Of a DNA stretch of 6,551 nucleotides, positions 1 through 6,551 are shown one piece after another. The translations under genes and the position numbers were made by a program. The notes under the pieces are model-generated. The model searched no databases and was not told where the DNA came from. It saw nothing but the letters and a program-made list of their open reading frames with translations. This stretch comes from Verrucomicrobiota bacterium. Lineage in GTDB: Bacteria; Verrucomicrobiota; Verrucomicrobiia; Verrucomicrobiales; DEV007. Where the stretch lies: assembly GCA_020630835.1 (NCBI GenBank), contig JAHDIL010000103.1, positions 1-6,551 of the forward strand. Reading direction: 5' to 3'. How positions within the stretch are numbered: position 1 is the first letter of the stretch; each line of letters starts with the position of its first letter.

Positions 1-846
1 CACCTCCTCGGTCTGGGTGCCTACGCTATGGACGTGGGAGCGATGACCGTTTTCCTCTACACATTTACCCAGCGCGAGGAAATCTACAATCTCTGCGAAT
101 TGCTTACGGGTGCTCGCTTCACCACAAGCTACACTCGTGTCGGTGGCCAGATCCGCGACCTTCCCGAGGGTTTCACCGACCAACTGAGCAAATTCTGCGA
201 TGACTTTCTCCCCGCCCTCGATGAGATCGACACGCTGCTCATGCGCAACAAGATTTTCCTCGACCGGACCCGTGACATCGGGGTCATTAGCAAGGAGAAG
301 GCCATCGCCTACGGTCTCAGCGGCCCCAACCTTCGCGGCTCAGGCGTCGCTCATGATTTGCGCAAGGCCAGCCCTTATCTAGGCTACGAGCAGTATGACT
401 TCGATATCCCCATCGGTGAGCATGGAGATTGCTATGACCGCTACCTGGTGCGTGGTGAAGAAATGCGTCAAAGCGTCAAGATCATCCGCCAAGTGCTAAA
501 GACGCTGCCAGACGGCCCGATTAACATTGCTGACGCCAAGCAGCGCGTCCCCAATAAAGAATCCGTGCTCATGAGCATGGAAGAACTGATCCACCACTTC
601 ATCCTGATCACCGAGGGCATTGATGCGCCTCCTGGCGAAGTCTATTTCGGCGCAGAGAACCCTAAAGGCGAGCTGGGCTTTTACATCCACTCAAAAGGTG
701 GCGGCGTGCCCTATCGCCTAAAAATCCGCGCTCCCTCATTCGTAAATCTTAGCATCTTGCCGGATCTGCTCCCCGGCCATCTAATGAGCGACACCGTGGC
801 AGTCTTGGGTAGTCTCGATTTCGTCATGGGTGAGTGCGACCGCTAA
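1..846 (+). CDS. nuoD: NADH-quinone oxidoreductase subunit D (NuoD, 49 kDa type), 5'-truncated by window edge
   Basis: The reading frame is open from base 1 to TAA at 844-846, giving 281 residues of the C-terminal part. The family is usually near 400 aa, so about 110-130 N-terminal residues lie upstream. The visible sequence starts at the conserved HLL-LG segment, continues with DVGAMTVFLYTFTQRE and the ARFTTSYTRVGGQIRDLP block, and later shows GLSGPNLRGSGV-DLRK, the YDFDIPIGEHGDCYDRYLVR block and the terminal PDLLPGHLMSDTVAVLGSLDFVMGECDR-type ending. These are hallmarks of complex I NuoD, a protein related to the [NiFe]-hydrogenase large subunit that has lost the metal ligands. In the family it sits in the peripheral arm and, with NuoB and NuoH, forms the quinone-reduction pocket. 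It is separate from NuoE, and nothing suggests a frameshift. The first in-frame ATG (28) is internal to the conserved fold and is not the true start. Confidence 0.97.
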   Translation, partial: HLLGLGAYAMDVGAMTVFLYTFTQREEIYNLCELLTGARFTTSYTRVGGQIRDLPEGFTDQLSKFCDDFLPALDEIDTLLMRNKIFLDRTRDIGVISKEKAIAYGLSGPNLRGSGVAHDLRKASPYLGYEQYDFDIPIGEHGDCYDRYLVRGEEMRQSVKIIRQVLKTLPDGPINIADAKQRVPNKESVLMSMEELIHHFILITEGIDAPPGEVYFGAENPKGELGFYIHSKGGGVPYRLKIRAPSFVNLSILPDLLPGHLMSDTVAVLGSLDFVMGECDR

Positions 847-896
847 CTCTGGATCTCCGCCCGACCCACCATCTATTTTCTCCATCCGAACAAGCT

Positions 897-1391
897 ATGT
901 CTCTCGAAGTTCCAGCTGATCTCGAAAAACAAATCGATGAGCGCATCACTCACTACCCCGTGAGTAAGCGCTCCGCTGTCCTCCCTGTTTTGCATCTGCT
1001 CCAGCATCACTTCCGCTTCGTAAACGAGGAGGTAATCGAGTGGGCCGCAGCCAAGTTGGAATTAGAACCAATCAAGGTCCTTGAGGTCGTCTCTTTCTAT
1101 CCTGGCTTTCGCCAGAGCGCTCCGGGAAAATATCACATCCGTGTGTGCCGGACGCTAAGCTGCGCGATGGCTGGCAGCTACGAGCTAATGGATAGCCTAT
1201 GCGAAAAAACAGGCATTGACCGCTCCGGCGTAGACCATCACAACCCGATCGCGGTCAGCGCTGATGGCACCTACAGCATCGAGTTTGCCGAGTGTCTCGC
1301 TAGCTGCGGCACGGGTCCTGTCTGCATGGTCGAGGATGACTTTTATGAAAGCGTGGACGACGTCGACGCTCTCCTTGCCAAATACTCCTGA
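897..1391 (+). CDS. nuoE: NADH-quinone oxidoreductase subunit E (NuoE, 24 kDa type, N1a [2Fe-2S])
   Basis: A 164-residue thioredoxin-like ferredoxin of the dehydrogenase module. It pairs with NuoF and carries the low-potential N1a cluster next to FMN. The N-terminal helical part (about residues 1-70) contains KRSAVLPVLHLLQ and the family block VLEVVSFYPGF. The cluster ligands are seen as C84-x4-C89 (VCRTLSC) and C133-x3-C137 (ECLASCG), the spacing expected for NuoE/NDUFV2. The length matches the usual 160-180 aa. The ATG at 897 was chosen because the product then starts with MSLEVPADLEKQID, like family members. An in-frame GTG at 834 would add 21 unlikely residues and overlap nuoD. The 50-base gap after nuoD has no Shine-Dalgarno-like sequence. 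An additional cysteine, C143 (GPVCMV), lies just after the second ligand pair at a site usually occupied by a hydrophobic residue. Its significance is unknown. Confidence 0.96.
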   Translation: MSLEVPADLEKQIDERITHYPVSKRSAVLPVLHLLQHHFRFVNEEVIEWAAAKLELEPIKVLEVVSFYPGFRQSAPGKYHIRVCRTLSCAMAGSYELMDSLCEKTGIDRSGVDHHNPIAVSADGTYSIEFAECLASCGTGPVCMVEDDFYESVDDVDALLAKYS

Positions 1392-1452
1392 TCCCATCTT
1401 CCTAACCGCGCCCCAGAACCACCCTAATCATCGAACCTATCCGCTACCCACT

Positions 1453-2850
1453 ATGAGCGCTATCACCTACAAATCAGGTAAGGAACCGCATCCTAACGAG
1501 CGTCGCATTATTTTCAAAAATGTTGATCGCGAAGGCTGGGATCAGTCGATCGACACCTATGAAGGCGAAGGAGGGTATGATCAGCTCAAGCGCGCTGTGG
1601 CCATGGAGCCAGGCGCCGTTACGAATGAAGTAAAATCTGCCGGACTGCGCGGACGCGGTGGTGCTGGTTTCCCCGCGGGTCTGAAGTGGAGCTTTCTGCC
1701 TCCTAACAATACAAAACCCGTCTACCTGATTTGCAATGCGGATGAGTCTGAGCCAGGAACATTTAAAGACCGCTACATCATTCATCAGGATCCCCATCAG
1801 CTGATCGAGGGTATGGCTATCGCTGCTTTCGCGGTGGGTGCTAAGCTCGCCTACATCTACATCCGCGAGGAATTCCCACAAGGTGCTGAGATTTTGGAGA
1901 AGGCCATCACCGAGGCCCGTGAGAAAGGCTACCTGGGAAAGAACATTCTCGGCACCGACTTCGAGCTGGAGATCTACGTGCACCGCGGGGCAGGTGCTTA
2001 CATTTGCGGAGAGGAAACCGGTCTCATCGAGTCCCTGGAGGGCAAGCGCCCCTACCCTCGCATTAAGCCGCCTTACTTTCCAGCCGCCATGGGGCTCTAT
2101 CTCTGCCCCACCATCGTCAACAACGTAGAGACACTTTGCCACGTGCGCCACATCCTTGAAATGGGTGGCGAGGAGTGGTCCAAGGTTGGGACACCGAACA
2201 ACACCGGAACTCGCATCCTCTGCGTAAGCGGTGATGTGAAAAAGCCTGGCTACTTTGAGGTAGAGGTGGGCAAAGTCACCATGGGCGAGCTAATTAACGA
2301 TATGTGTGGGGGACTGAAAGACGGACGTTCCCTCAAGGCGGTGATTCCAGGTGGCTCCAGCGCCAAAGTGCTGCGAGCAGATGAGACCTTCAAGGTTGGC
2401 AAGGGAGACGACTGCAAGGAGATCAGCATCTGGGACATCCCTATGGACTTCGACACACTAGCAGCCTGTGGATCTATGGCTGGATCTGGTGGTGTCATCG
2501 TCATCGATGATTCACGCTCCATCAGCTGGGTGCTCAACAATATCAACAACTTCTACGCCCATGAGTCCTGCGGGCAATGCACGCCTTGCCGCGAAGGGTC
2601 TCTGTGGATGAAAAAAATCACCGATCGTCTCGTTGCTGACAAAGCTGCGCCCTCTGACATTGAAACACTCGATGCTGTTGCGCGCAACATCGATGGCCAG
2701 ACCATCTGCGCTTTCGGCGAGGCCTCCTCATGGCCTACTGAGAGTTTTGTTGAAAAGTTCAAGGACGAGCTGATCGCCGACACGAAACCTGAATTGGAGA
2801 ACACTCCGGTGAACGCCGAAAAGGAGCTGGCTGCGGCTGGCCTACTCTAA
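1453..2850 (+). CDS. nuoF: NADH-quinone oxidoreductase subunit F (NuoF, 51 kDa type, FMN/NADH binding, N3 [4Fe-4S])
   Basis: 465 residues; the subunit oxidises NADH with FMN and passes electrons to N3 (and to N1a on NuoE). Visible in order: the glycine-rich nucleotide/FMN segment GLRGRGGAGFPAGLKW (about 64-79); the acidic NADH-contact loop CNADESEPGTFKDR (94-107), with both glutamates present; RGAGAYICGEETGLIESLEG (178-197), the conserved flavin-site stretch; PTIVNNVETL (219-228); the DIPMDFDTLAACGSMAGSGG block (328-347); and the N3 ligands C373-x2-C376-x2-C379 (ESCGQCTPCREG) with C419 (TICAFG) 40 residues on. Family length is about 420-450, so it is slightly long. The excess lies in a loop at about 304-327 and an Ala/Glu-rich tail. 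The ATG at 1453 is preferred over any upstream in-frame codon, because those lie inside nuoE and encode low-complexity, non-homologous sequence. It follows nuoE by 61 bases with no Shine-Dalgarno motif. Confidence 0.97.
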   Translation: MSAITYKSGKEPHPNERRIIFKNVDREGWDQSIDTYEGEGGYDQLKRAVAMEPGAVTNEVKSAGLRGRGGAGFPAGLKWSFLPPNNTKPVYLICNADESEPGTFKDRYIIHQDPHQLIEGMAIAAFAVGAKLAYIYIREEFPQGAEILEKAITEAREKGYLGKNILGTDFELEIYVHRGAGAYICGEETGLIESLEGKRPYPRIKPPYFPAAMGLYLCPTIVNNVETLCHVRHILEMGGEEWSKVGTPNNTGTRILCVSGDVKKPGYFEVEVGKVTMGELINDMCGGLKDGRSLKAVIPGGSSAKVLRADETFKVGKGDDCKEISIWDIPMDFDTLAACGSMAGSGGVIVIDDSRSISWVLNNINNFYAHESCGQCTPCREGSLWMKKITDRLVADKAAPSDIETLDAVARNIDGQTICAFGEASSWPTESFVEKFKDELIADTKPELENTPVNAEKELAAAGLL

Positions 2851-2898
2851 TTTTCCCCAAACCTTACGCTAACCGCATATTTCGCATCCCTCAAAGCC

Positions 2899-4605
2899 AT
2901 GTCAGATTTAGTCGACGTCCAGATCAACGGTGAGTGGCATCAGTTCCCCAAAGGCACCCGCATGATCGAAGCCTGCCGGGAGGTTGGCGCAGAGGTCCCT
3001 CACTATTGCTATCACCCTAAGCTCACGTCTCCGGGCAATTGCCGCATGTGTCTCGTGCAAATGGGTATGCCGCCGCGCCCAGCCCCGGGAGCTGAGCCCG
3101 CGCAGCCCGATGAAGATGGACATGTGCCTATCTCATGGATGCCCCGCCCCGTTATCGCGTGTGCTAACACCGTAGCGCCGAACATGGGGATCCGCACGCA
3201 GGGGGAGCTGACAGAAAATGTGCGCGAGGGTGTCATGGAGCTGATGCTAGCTAACCACCCGCTCGACTGCCCCATCTGCGACCAAGCTGGAGAATGTCAC
3301 CTGCAGGAATACAGCGTCGAGCACGGTAAGGGCGAAGGACGCTTCCGCGAGCAAAAGGTGAAAAAGCCAAAGAACGTGGACGTAGGTCCGCGCATCCGTC
3401 TAGATGATGAGCGCTGCATTATGTGTAGCCGCTGTATCCGTTTCATGGACGAGGTGGCAGATGATCCTGTGCTCGGCTTTACGGACCGAGGCAGCCACAC
3501 CACTCTCGCCGTTTATCCAGGTCGCGAGCTCGACTCGAACTACTCGCTCAACACCGCGGATCTCTGTCCTGTTGGGGCGCTTACTAGTAACGATTTCCGC
3601 TTCCAGATGCGTGTTTGGTTCATGAAGGAAATCAACACGATCGACACCAACTGTGGCACCGGCGCAAACATCACCGTGTATGCTCGTCAGGGTGAAATCT
3701 TCCGCATTAAGCCCCGCCAGAACAATTCCGTCAACTCGGATTGGATGCCGGACTCTCACCGTCTCAGCTTTCACTGGATCAATGACGAGGAAACCAGACT
3801 GACATCAGCTCTTGCGAAGGATGAAAACGGCAACCACCAGGTCGTCACCAACGAGAATGCCTACGCGATTGCTGCAGCCAAACTCAGTAAGTATAAGGGC
3901 CATGAAATCGCCATTATCGCATCCGCCCGTATGACCAATGAGGAGCTCTTCATGGTCAAGCGTCTGGCGAAACACCTGAAGGCAAAGATTGTCGAAACCG
4001 TCCCCCGCACTGGCGAGGCGGATGGCTACCTCATCTCCGAAGACCGGAACCCCAACACGCTGGGTGTGAAGACTGTCCTCGGACTGGATGATCCCGGATC
4101 ACAACTGGAATCGATCAAAGACGACATCAAGCAGGGGCAAATCCATGCTTTGATCACCCTCCAGGAGGATCTCATCACTGACGCCGGTTTCACTGACGAT
4201 GACCTTGCTGGACTGGACGTGCTCATCAGCTCCTATCCTTGCGCGAATCCAACTGCTGAGCGCTCAGACGTCGTCCTCCCGGGCGGCTGCTGGGCAGAGA
4301 AGTCCGGCACGATGCTAAACATTCAGGGGCGTCTCCAGCGCCTTAACAAGGTGACGGATGGTCCTGGCACCACCGAGGAGCCCTGGGAGGTCATTCGCAA
4401 CCTGCAACAGGCCTTGGGCGGTGGAAATGGTATCCACTCTCACACGGAAATCTTCAACCAACTGGCAGAGACGATTCCTGTGTTTGCCGGCGTGAAGTTT
4501 CAGGACATTGGCGATCTCGGGATCCCCCTCGTCGAAACAGATGAAACTCTTCCTCTACTCGAGCGTGAAAAAGAGCGCGTAGCGCAGGGGCTTATCGTTG
4601 GTTAA
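2899..4605 (+). CDS. nuoG: NADH-quinone oxidoreductase subunit G (NuoG, 75 kDa type), compact form without N7 cluster
   Basis: 568 residues; the largest peripheral-arm subunit, carrying electrons from NuoF toward NuoI. The N-terminal [2Fe-2S] ferredoxin domain has N1b ligands C37-x10-C48-x2-C51 and C88. The last gap is 36 residues instead of the usual roughly 13, because of a Pro-rich insertion. The N5 [4Fe-4S] site is H120-x3-C124-x2-C127-x5-C133 (HPLDCPICDQAGEC). N4 is C173-x2-C176-x2-C179 with C223 (CPVGALT). From about residue 245 follows a degenerate molybdopterin-oxidoreductase-like domain, ending with the SDVVLPGGCWAEKSGTMLN and IQGRLQR elements (456-481). The CxxCxxxC motif that binds N7 in E. 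coli or Thermus is not there; only C252 remains. The protein is clearly shorter than mitochondrial (about 700) or E. coli (about 900) homologues. The stop is followed closely by nuoH, so this looks like a genuinely compact form rather than a frameshift. The start ATG gives MSDLVDVQING, which fits the ferredoxin domain. Confidence 0.96.
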   Translation: MSDLVDVQINGEWHQFPKGTRMIEACREVGAEVPHYCYHPKLTSPGNCRMCLVQMGMPPRPAPGAEPAQPDEDGHVPISWMPRPVIACANTVAPNMGIRTQGELTENVREGVMELMLANHPLDCPICDQAGECHLQEYSVEHGKGEGRFREQKVKKPKNVDVGPRIRLDDERCIMCSRCIRFMDEVADDPVLGFTDRGSHTTLAVYPGRELDSNYSLNTADLCPVGALTSNDFRFQMRVWFMKEINTIDTNCGTGANITVYARQGEIFRIKPRQNNSVNSDWMPDSHRLSFHWINDEETRLTSALAKDENGNHQVVTNENAYAIAAAKLSKYKGHEIAIIASARMTNEELFMVKRLAKHLKAKIVETVPRTGEADGYLISEDRNPNTLGVKTVLGLDDPGSQLESIKDDIKQGQIHALITLQEDLITDAGFTDDDLAGLDVLISSYPCANPTAERSDVVLPGGCWAEKSGTMLNIQGRLQRLNKVTDGPGTTEEPWEVIRNLQQALGGGNGIHSHTEIFNQLAETIPVFAGVKFQDIGDLGIPLVETDETLPLLEREKERVAQGLIVG

Positions 4606-4666
4606 ATTCTCCACGCTGCTATCCAAACCGCTAAATCTTACCAAAGACTTTCGATACCTTTCTCCC

Positions 4667-5746
4667 ATGGACTGGCAATTCCTGCTCGCTTCTCTCACGA
4701 AAATCGTTGTTTTCGTATTCCTCGTCACCCTGCCACTTGTTGCCCTCACCGTCTGGGCTGAGCGCCGCGTCAGTGCAGCTATCCAGGACCGCGTCGGTCC
4801 GAACCGTGTAGGCCCCTTTGGACTCCTGCAACCCTTGGCAGACGGGATCAAATTCCTGCTGAAAGAGGATTTTACGCCTAACCACGTGCGCAAAGGTTTC
4901 TACTGGATTGCGCCTGCGCTAACCATGGTCCCCGCGCTCCTGACGTGCGCAGTGCTTCCTTTTGGAAGCACCCTTTTCGGCGAGAAAATGGTCATCGCTG
5001 ATCTCAACGTTGGTCCGCTATTTGTCTTCGCCATCGCCTCCTTGACCGTCTATGGGATCGTTCTGGCAGGCTGGGCTTCTAACTCGAAGTATCCGTTCCT
5101 CGGCGGCGTGCGCTCCACCAGCCAAATGATTTCCTACGAAATCTGTCTTGGGCTATCCATCGTGCCACTTCTCATGATCTACGGTGAACTCAACCTCAGC
5201 AAGATCGTTTACGAGCAAGCCGTGAACGGTTGGGCTATGTTGCCACTGTGGGGAGAAGGCTGGTCCCTTAAAGGAGCCCTCCTCTTTATCCCGGTGGCTA
5301 TATCCTTCGTCATCTTCGTGACGTCGATGTTTGCCGAGACGAACCGCTTACCGTTCGATCTACCAGAGTGTGAGACTGAGTTGGTTGCCGGGTATCACAC
5401 GGAATACAGTTCGATGAAATTCGCGCTCTTCTTCCTCGGGGAATACGCAGCCATGATCATTGGCTCAGGGTTGGCTGTTACTCTCTTCTTCGGGGGCTGG
5501 AGCCTTCCCTTTGGTTGGCTTACTCCCGATTCCTTGCATGGGGAAGTTGGCTTCCTGACCGGGGCTATCCACATCGCTAGTTTCTTTGTTAAAGTCATCG
5601 GCTTCATCCTCTTTTTCATCGTCATCCGCTGGACTTTGCCTCGTTTTCGCTATGACCAGCTCATGCGTCTCGGTTGGGTCTTTTTCTTTGAAATCGCCCT
5701 CGTTAACGTCATCCTCACAGCTCTGATCATTTGGCTTGTGGAGTAA
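4667..5746 (+). CDS. nuoH: NADH-quinone oxidoreductase subunit H (NuoH, ND1 type)
   Basis: 359 residues with about eight predicted membrane helices (roughly 7-29, 79-99, 115-136, 154-172, 202-222, 252-275, 297-322, 335-357). NuoH is the ND1 homologue that joins the peripheral arm to the membrane arm and lines the quinone channel. The family signatures are explicit: AERRVSAAIQDRVGPNRVGP (31-50), LLQPLADGIKFLLKEDFTP (53-71), ETNRLPFDLPECETELVAGY (224-243) and the following HTEYSSMKFALFFLGEY (244-260). The second loop usually reads DLPEAEAELVAGYHTEY; here C235 and T237 replace small residues while the acidic E234, E236 and E238 remain. The ATG at 4667 was chosen, giving MDWQFLL directly before helix 1. 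An in-frame TTG at 4598 overlaps the nuoG stop and would add 23 polar residues without family support. The gap after nuoG is 61 bases and ends in a C/T tract (tttctccc) rather than a Shine-Dalgarno site. Confidence 0.97.
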   Translation: MDWQFLLASLTKIVVFVFLVTLPLVALTVWAERRVSAAIQDRVGPNRVGPFGLLQPLADGIKFLLKEDFTPNHVRKGFYWIAPALTMVPALLTCAVLPFGSTLFGEKMVIADLNVGPLFVFAIASLTVYGIVLAGWASNSKYPFLGGVRSTSQMISYEICLGLSIVPLLMIYGELNLSKIVYEQAVNGWAMLPLWGEGWSLKGALLFIPVAISFVIFVTSMFAETNRLPFDLPECETELVAGYHTEYSSMKFALFFLGEYAAMIIGSGLAVTLFFGGWSLPFGWLTPDSLHGEVGFLTGAIHIASFFVKVIGFILFFIVIRWTLPRFRYDQLMRLGWVFFFEIALVNVILTALIIWLVE

Positions 5747-5806
5747 AAATCTCTTTGTGGACCGATTGCCCAATCTCAACCCGTAACCTTAAGCCCGTCT
5801 TTCCTC

Positions 5807-6337
5807 ATGGCCATTGTCGTCAAACGTCCAAAACTTAAATGGTGGGAGCACCTCTACATTCCAGCTATCGTGTCGGGAATGCGTGTGACTCTTGGTCATT
5901 TTTTCCAGATAGTTTCTAAGAAAAAGAAAGTCACTATGCAGTATCCCGAAGAGAAATGGGATGCGCACCTGCCCGAGCATTACCGGGGTGCCCCTGCCCT
6001 TGTGACTGATGAGCAAGGACGCGAGCGCTGCGTTGCTTGCCAACTCTGCGAGTTTATCTGCCCCCCACGTGCCATCGCTATTCGGCCAGAGGAAATACCC
6101 TCTGATGACAAGTGGGCCAAGGTCGAAAAGCGACCAAAGAAGTTCGACATCGATATGGTGCGCTGCATTTATTGCGGCATGTGTGAGGAGGTCTGCCCTG
6201 AGCAAGCTATCTTTCTGCGTAAAGACTATGCGATCACTGGGACAAGTCGTGAAGAAATGGTTCACGATAAGGGGCGCCTCTACGAAATCGGTGGCGTTCG
6301 CACCGGCCTTGTGAATAAGTGGAACTACCATAAGTAG
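5807..6337 (+). CDS. nuoI: NADH-quinone oxidoreductase subunit I (NuoI, TYKY type, 2x[4Fe-4S])
   Basis: 176 residues; an 8-iron ferredoxin that carries clusters N6a and N6b between NuoG and the terminal N2 cluster on NuoB. Two ferredoxin motifs are visible: C75-x2-C78-x2-C81-x3-C85-P (CVACQLCEFICP) and C120-x2-C123-x2-C126-x3-C130-P (CIYCGMCEEVCP). The N-terminal stretch (about 13-36, HLYIPAIVSGMRVTLGHFFQ) is the amphipathic anchoring helix typical of the family, followed by a basic KKKKVTMQYPEEKW segment. This is the place of the usual VTxxYPE element. The 34-residue spacing between the two motifs includes a Lys-rich loop (KWAKVEKRPKKFDID). It starts 60 bases after nuoH at ATG 5807. The preceding sequence is a C/T tract (gtctttcctc) with no purine-rich ribosome site. 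The complementary strand is also open across most of this gene, but that frame has no recognisable protein. Confidence 0.97.
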   Translation: MAIVVKRPKLKWWEHLYIPAIVSGMRVTLGHFFQIVSKKKKVTMQYPEEKWDAHLPEHYRGAPALVTDEQGRERCVACQLCEFICPPRAIAIRPEEIPSDDKWAKVEKRPKKFDIDMVRCIYCGMCEEVCPEQAIFLRKDYAITGTSREEMVHDKGRLYEIGGVRTGLVNKWNYHK

Positions 6338-6379
6338 TTCTCCGCACAAGACTTAGCAAGCCGCTTTACCTCTCTCCGC

Positions 6380-6551
6380 ATGACGTTTCTCTTTTTCATC
6401 TTCGCTGCCCTGGCGCTTATTGGCGGAATCGGTGTTGTTGTTTACAAGAACCCCGTAACTTCTGCCTTTTCCATGATTCTGTCTTTTTTAGGATTGGCAG
6501 CCCTGTTCATTCAACTGAATGCCTATCTTGTCGGGATCTTGCAAATTCTTG
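6380..6551 (+). CDS. nuoJ: NADH-quinone oxidoreductase subunit J (NuoJ, ND6 type), 3'-truncated by window edge
   Basis: The ATG at 6380 opens a frame that runs to the window end with 57 complete codons. The translation is strongly hydrophobic, with helices at about residues 2-21 and 28-46 and the start of a third. It matches NuoJ/ND6 at the KNPVTSAFSMILSFLGLAALFIQLNAYLVGILQIL region, compared with the family pattern TNPVHALL...LLxxxGxFxxLxAxFxGxxxIxVYAGA. The family is about 160-200 aa, so roughly a third is present. NuoJ lies next to NuoH, NuoA and NuoK in the membrane arm, and its third helix takes part in coupling quinone reduction to proton pumping. Residue 55 is Gln where E. coli has Glu; Gln is seen in other members as I recall. 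The gap after nuoI is 42 bases, with a C/T tract (cctctctccgc) just before the ATG. Position in the operon (I then J) supports the call. Confidence 0.93.
   Translation, partial: MTFLFFIFAALALIGGIGVVVYKNPVTSAFSMILSFLGLAALFIQLNAYLVGILQIL

Noticed and set aside
834..896. Possible GTG start for nuoE overlapping the nuoD stop
   Set aside because: The 21 added residues do not resemble NuoE N-termini and are encoded by the G-poor spacer. ATG 897 gives a family-like start.
1264..1452. Upstream extension of the nuoF frame into nuoE
   Set aside because: It would overlap nuoE by about 130 bases and encode Ser/Ala-rich sequence without homology. ATG 1453 starts a normal NuoF.
1474..2151. 225-codon open frame on the minus strand inside nuoF
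   Set aside because: It lies fully antisense to a strongly conserved NuoF region with FMN and NADH motifs, and its translation shows no recognisable domain. It is a by-product of codon bias.
3631..4500. NuoG C-terminal domain as an active molybdenum enzyme (formate dehydrogenase-like)
   Set aside because: There is no catalytic Cys/Sec region, the domain is much reduced, and it is preceded by complex I cluster motifs N1b, N5 and N4 within a nuo operon.
4598..4666. TTG start for nuoH overlapping the nuoG stop
   Set aside because: The added 23 residues are not family-like, and the spacer has the same G-poor composition as the other non-coding spacers. ATG 4667 lies right before the first membrane helix.
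5747..5806. Possible terminator or promoter between nuoH and nuoI
   Set aside because: No hairpin followed by a T-run and no convincing -35/-10 pair could be seen. The spacer resembles the other leaders, so continuous transcription is simpler.
5789..6349. 186-codon open frame on the minus strand covering all of nuoI
   Set aside because: The opposite strand encodes a textbook 8-iron ferredoxin. The antisense translation has no family signature and no ribosome site or promoter was seen.

Overview
The window holds one uninterrupted stretch of a nuo operon, which encodes the proton-pumping NADH:quinone oxidoreductase (respiratory complex I). All genes are on the + strand in the canonical order nuoD (5' end cut off) - nuoE - nuoF - nuoG - nuoH - nuoI - nuoJ (3' end cut off). 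Each identity rests on cluster-ligand motifs or membrane signatures readable in the translations. I see no RNA genes, mobile elements, CRISPR arrays, terminators or convincing internal promoters, and no gap longer than 61 bases between genes. The operon should therefore continue on both sides, presumably nuoA-C upstream and nuoK-N downstream.

Layout: 1-846 is the C-terminal part of NuoD (49 kDa-type quinone-site subunit). 897-1391 is NuoE (N1a [2Fe-2S]). 1453-2850 is NuoF (FMN, NADH site, N3 [4Fe-4S]). 2899-4605 is NuoG (N1b, N5, N4). 4667-5746 is NuoH (membrane heel of the quinone channel). 5807-6337 is NuoI (N6a, N6b). 6380-6551 is the start of NuoJ (membrane arm). NADH gives a hydride to FMN on NuoF, electrons run through NuoE/F/G to the two clusters of NuoI, and quinone is reduced at the NuoD/B/H interface. 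This drives proton translocation through NuoH and the membrane arm that begins with NuoJ.

Organism: a respiring, moderately GC-rich bacterium. NuoD and NuoC are not fused across the visible part of NuoD. NuoG is compact (568 aa), has a long proline-rich insertion inside the N1b cluster motif and lacks the N7 ligands. NuoI has a CQLCEFICPPRAI cluster motif. Together with the translation-start style, these suggest the PVC group, most likely Verrucomicrobiota. That is inference from remembered family features, not a database result.

The most notable non-coding signal is that all six intergenic spacers are 42-61 bases long, strongly G-poor on the coding strand (about 34 G in 322 bases by hand count), and lack any recognisable Shine-Dalgarno sequence. 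Several end in C/T tracts directly before the ATG. The window is otherwise an ordinary housekeeping region and I found no new biological system in it.
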